A stretch of 64,000 bases of DNA. It comes from Cytophaga sp. FL35. GTDB taxonomy: Bacteria > Bacteroidota > Bacteroidia > Flavobacteriales > Flavobacteriaceae. Position 1 is the stretch's first letter. Each line of letters starts with the position of its first letter. Shown here in pieces: positions 61,269 through 64,000 of this stretch. A program made the translations under genes and the position numbers. The DNA is taken from positions 1 to 64,000 of the forward strand of contig NZ_JACSOH010000001.1 of NCBI RefSeq assembly GCF_014349235.1, read 5' to 3'. Below the pieces are notes generated by a model. It was not told the origin of the DNA. It ran no database searches and was given only the letters and a program-made list of their open reading frames with translations.

Positions 61269-62819
61269 ATGTTAAAAACGTTACAAATACGTCTTACCCT
61301 TGAGGAAGAAGCCATAGAAGGTCAATTGAAAAGAAGGGCGGCCACCTATTTGGGTCTTAATGAGGCCGAGTTTGAACTGGCCATTCTTAGAAAATCCATA
61401 GACGCCCGAAAACCGGAAGTGGTCTTTAACTATAAGTTGGCCGCATACGTGGGGGAAAATGCTCCTAAAACCGATTATACCTTTAACTATAAAGATGTTT
61501 CCAACGCTCCTAAAGTACACATCATAGGATTTGGGCCTGCCGGTATGTGGGCCGCATTGCGGTGTTTGGAACTTGGTTATAAACCTATTGTTTTTGAAAG
61601 GGGAAAAGATGTACGGGAACGTAGACGGGACCTAAGGGCCATTAATCAACAACATACCGTTAATGAAAACTCCAATTATTGCTTTGGAGAAGGCGGAGCG
61701 GGAACTTACTCAGATGGTAAACTATACACCCGAAGCCTAAAAAGAGGCGATGTAAAAAGAATCTTCCACAGTTTGGTGCATCACGGTGCCACGGAACAGA
61801 TCTTAATTGATGCCCACCCCCATATTGGCACCAACAAGCTTCCAAAAGTGGTAAAAAACATTAGGGAGACCATACTTAAATATGGCGGGGAAGTCCATTT
61901 CAATATACAACTGACGGACTTAATTATAAAAAATAAAAGCATTCAAGCGATTGTACTCAATAACTCTGAGGAACTTCCGGTGCAGCGGGTTATTTTGGCC
62001 ACGGGACATTCGGCAAGGGATGTTTTTCAACTTTTGGACAAGAAAAAAATCGACATTCAGGCCAAATCCTTTGCCATGGGCGTAAGGGCAGAACACCCTC
62101 AGCACATTATCGATTCCATTCAATACCATTGTGATGGAAACCGAAATGAATTGCTTCCTGCTGCATCGTACAGTTTGGTGCATCAAGTTAAAGGTAGGGG
62201 CGTTTATTCCTTTTGCATGTGCCCTGGAGGATTTATAGTTCCCGCGGCAACTGCACCGGGTGAGGTGGTTGTTAATGGCATGTCTCCCTCCAAAAGAAAT
62301 AATAAATACGCCAATTCCGGTATCGTCGTTGAAATCAATATAGATGAAGATTTAAAACGATACGAAAAATTTGGTGCTTTAAGAGGGTTGGAATTTCAAA
62401 AGGATTTGGAACGGCTAGCCTTTACAGCCGGTGGAAGAACGCAAACAGCACCTTCTCAACGAATGACGGATTTTGTGGAAGGCAAGCTTTCCGAAACCTT
62501 AAACGATACTTCCTATCAACCAGGGTTACAAAGTGCCCCGCTCCATTCCTTGCTTCACAAACAGATCGGCAGTAGACTACGAAAAGGATTTGAAGAATTT
62601 GGCAAAAAAATGAAAGGCTACTATACCGAGGAAGCCAATATAGTAGGTGTAGAATCACGTACCTCTTCGCCAGTTACCATCCCTAGAAACGATAAATTGG
62701 AGCATCCCACCATTAAAGGTCTGTTCCCTTGTGGGGAAGGAGGCGGCTATGCCGGAGGTATCGTTTCCGCTGCCATGGATGGTGAACGTTGCGCAGAGGC
62801 CGCCATTATTGGATTGTAA
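61269..62819 (+). CDS. FAD-dependent oxidoreductase (COG2509 type)
   Basis: A 516-residue flavoprotein. An N-terminal basic domain of about 85 residues (RLTLEEEAIEGQLKRRAATY) resembles the extra domain of the YtfP/COG2509 'uncharacterised FAD-dependent dehydrogenase' family. The dinucleotide-binding VHIIGFGPAGMWAALRCLEL is at about 88-107, then NSNYCFGEGGAGTYSDGKLY near 136 and RVILATGHSARDVFQLL near 240. The C-terminal GGGYAGGIVSAAMDGERCAEA closes the FAD site. Substrate is unknown. The conserved cysteine-containing segments support a redox role. It is followed after 53 bp by the helicase gene. Confidence 0.87.
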   Translation: MLKTLQIRLTLEEEAIEGQLKRRAATYLGLNEAEFELAILRKSIDARKPEVVFNYKLAAYVGENAPKTDYTFNYKDVSNAPKVHIIGFGPAGMWAALRCLELGYKPIVFERGKDVRERRRDLRAINQQHTVNENSNYCFGEGGAGTYSDGKLYTRSLKRGDVKRIFHSLVHHGATEQILIDAHPHIGTNKLPKVVKNIRETILKYGGEVHFNIQLTDLIIKNKSIQAIVLNNSEELPVQRVILATGHSARDVFQLLDKKKIDIQAKSFAMGVRAEHPQHIIDSIQYHCDGNRNELLPAASYSLVHQVKGRGVYSFCMCPGGFIVPAATAPGEVVVNGMSPSKRNNKYANSGIVVEINIDEDLKRYEKFGALRGLEFQKDLERLAFTAGGRTQTAPSQRMTDFVEGKLSETLNDTSYQPGLQSAPLHSLLHKQIGSRLRKGFEEFGKKMKGYYTEEANIVGVESRTSSPVTIPRNDKLEHPTIKGLFPCGEGGGYAGGIVSAAMDGERCAEAAIIGL

Positions 62820-62872
62820 TTTATTTCTACCACTTGGTTAAATAAGCGTACCTTCGCGCCTTATTTTCAAGT

Positions 62873-64000
62873 ATGAACTTTAAAGACCTTGGCCTCGCCC
62901 AACCTATTTTAAAAGCCCTTGATGCAGAAGGGTATACAACTCCTACCCCCATCCAAGAACAAGCCATTCCCATTTTGTTAAAGGGAAAGGACTTATTGGG
63001 AGTAGCCCAAACGGGTACAGGTAAAACCGCCGCTTTTAGTATTCCTATTATCCAGTTGCTTTTAGAAGAAAAAGAAGCATCTAACTCCTATAAAAAAGTA
63101 AAGGCACTGATTGTTACCCCTACAAGGGAATTGGCCCTTCAAATTGGAGAAAGTATTACAGCCTATTCGAGGTTTACCGGATTAAAAAACGCGGTCATCT
63201 TTGGCGGGGTAAAGCAAGGAAAGCAGGTAAAAGCATTGGAAAAAGGGGTGGACATCCTAGTTGCGACCCCTGGTAGGTTGTTGGACTTGATGGGACAAGG
63301 CTTTGTATCTTTTAAAGACTTGGAATATGTAGTCTTAGATGAAGCCGACCAAATGTTGGATATGGGCTTCATTCATGATATTAAAAAAATAATCGCAGCA
63401 TTACCCCCAAAACGCCAGTCGCTCTTTTTTTCGGCTACCATGCCCAAGGACATCGTGGAATTGTCCAAAAAAATGTTGGGAGATTTTGAGAGGGTCACCA
63501 TAAGGCCACAGCAAGCCACTGCCGAGCGCGTAGAACAGGGTGTTTACTACGTAAGTAAAAGAAATAAGACCCGTTTACTGATTCATTTATTAAGGGAACG
63601 ACCTAAAGATTCTACATTGGTATTCTCCCGAACCAAACACGGAGCCAATAAAATTGTAAAAAAATTAGACCAGGCAGGAATCAAGGCCGCGGCCATTCAC
63701 GGGAATAAATCGCAAACGGCCAGACAAAATGCACTTGGTGCATTCAAAGATGGTAAATTGAAAGTATTGGTGGCAACGGATATTGCCGCGAGGGGCATTG
63801 ATGTGGAAGAATTGGCCTTGGTCATTAATTTTGATTTACCCAATGTACCGGAAACCTATGTGCACCGTATTGGCCGAACCGGACGAGCCAGCGCCAGTGG
63901 TATTGCCCTATCATTCTGTGATAAGGATGAGCGACCCTATTTAAAGGATATAGAAATGTTGATCAAACAACGTGTACCTTTAATGCCGGAACATCAATTT
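62873..64000 (+). CDS. DEAD-box RNA helicase, RhlE type, partial
   Basis: The frame starts at MNFKDLGLAQPILKAL and is open for 376 codons to the window edge. All helicase motifs are present: Q motif (TPTPIQEQAIP), motif I AQTGTGKT near 47, Ia PTRELA, GG and TPGR, motif II DEAD in VVLDEADQML near 158, motif III SAT, motif IV region LVFSRTKHGANK, motif V ATDIAARGID and motif VI HRIGRTGR. Sequence type is RhlE of Bacteroidota, a helicase for ribosome assembly and RNA turnover, often cold-related. The usual basic C-terminal tail lies beyond the window. Confidence 0.93.
   Translation, partial: MNFKDLGLAQPILKALDAEGYTTPTPIQEQAIPILLKGKDLLGVAQTGTGKTAAFSIPIIQLLLEEKEASNSYKKVKALIVTPTRELALQIGESITAYSRFTGLKNAVIFGGVKQGKQVKALEKGVDILVATPGRLLDLMGQGFVSFKDLEYVVLDEADQMLDMGFIHDIKKIIAALPPKRQSLFFSATMPKDIVELSKKMLGDFERVTIRPQQATAERVEQGVYYVSKRNKTRLLIHLLRERPKDSTLVFSRTKHGANKIVKKLDQAGIKAAAIHGNKSQTARQNALGAFKDGKLKVLVATDIAARGIDVEELALVINFDLPNVPETYVHRIGRTGRASASGIALSFCDKDERPYLKDIEMLIKQRVPLMPEHQF

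Overview
The window looks like chromosomal DNA of a member of the Flavobacteriaceae (Bacteroidota), probably marine. The signs are TAnnTTTG-type -7 promoter boxes, weak or absent Shine-Dalgarno sequences, a type IX secretion C-terminal tail, lipoproteins with SC or GC lipoboxes, DUF4199, DUF6515, DUF2490, 2TM and LETM1-related families, a single-chain PurL, and LytS/LytR-type signalling. The genus cannot be fixed from sequence alone. There are no rRNA or tRNA genes, CRISPR arrays, insertion sequences, integrases or phage genes. Both edges cut a gene: a GlmU-like protein on the left and an RhlE-type helicase on the right.

Layout. 1-8.7 kb: GlmU-like gene, ribosomal protein L31 type B, DUF4199, a GT2 transferase, a phosphosugar mutase, a lipid-flippase-like ABC protein, then an ECF sigma / membrane anti-sigma candidate / Spy-like periplasmic protein trio and a small DUF6515-like repeat protein. 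8.7-18.3 kb: YCF48-like lipoprotein, RsmB/NOP methyltransferase, purL, a GNAT acetyltransferase and a large T9SS-secreted protein. 18.5-27.2 kb: fatty-acid degradation, with acyl-CoA ligase, a MarR repressor with a 28-bp perfect palindrome in its own promoter, and a fadN-fadA-fadE operon. Two small four-helix-bundle (23S rRNA intervening-sequence type) genes sit between the fad genes, each bracketed by inverted 7-bp-period arrays. 27.2-31.4 kb: trehalose metabolism (GH15 hydrolase divergent from an OtsA-OtsB fusion). 31.5-38.5 kb: MFS transporter, M1 peptidase, a ThuA/sugar-dehydrogenase/cytochrome c lipoprotein and a YdeI-like protein.

38.6-45 kb: DUF2490 protein, YceI and Cu/Zn-SOD lipoproteins, an ECF sigma / RskA-like anti-sigma pair, an arsenosugar-type glycosyltransferase, a DUF547 protein and an Omp85-type barrel. 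45-48.6 kb: a possible 35-residue membrane peptide, a TPR lipoprotein and a DUF4331 protein split over two genes. 48.9-53.4 kb: a LETM1-related protein and a LytTR regulator / three 2TM proteins / LytS kinase operon, in which the kinase itself ends in a 2TM domain. 53.7-60.2 kb: a DUF1028 protein and an operon of a ThuA/dehydrogenase/HEAT/cupredoxin lipoprotein, a sugar isomerase and a Gfo/Idh oxidoreductase, divergent from an AraC regulator. 60.3-64 kb: the AraC gene, a FAD oxidoreductase and the helicase.

Most striking are the two inverted-heptad-flanked four-helix-bundle cassettes inside the fad operon. Next come the two ThuA dehydrogenases that carry their own electron carriers, the 2TM/kinase operon, and the palindromic MarR operator.
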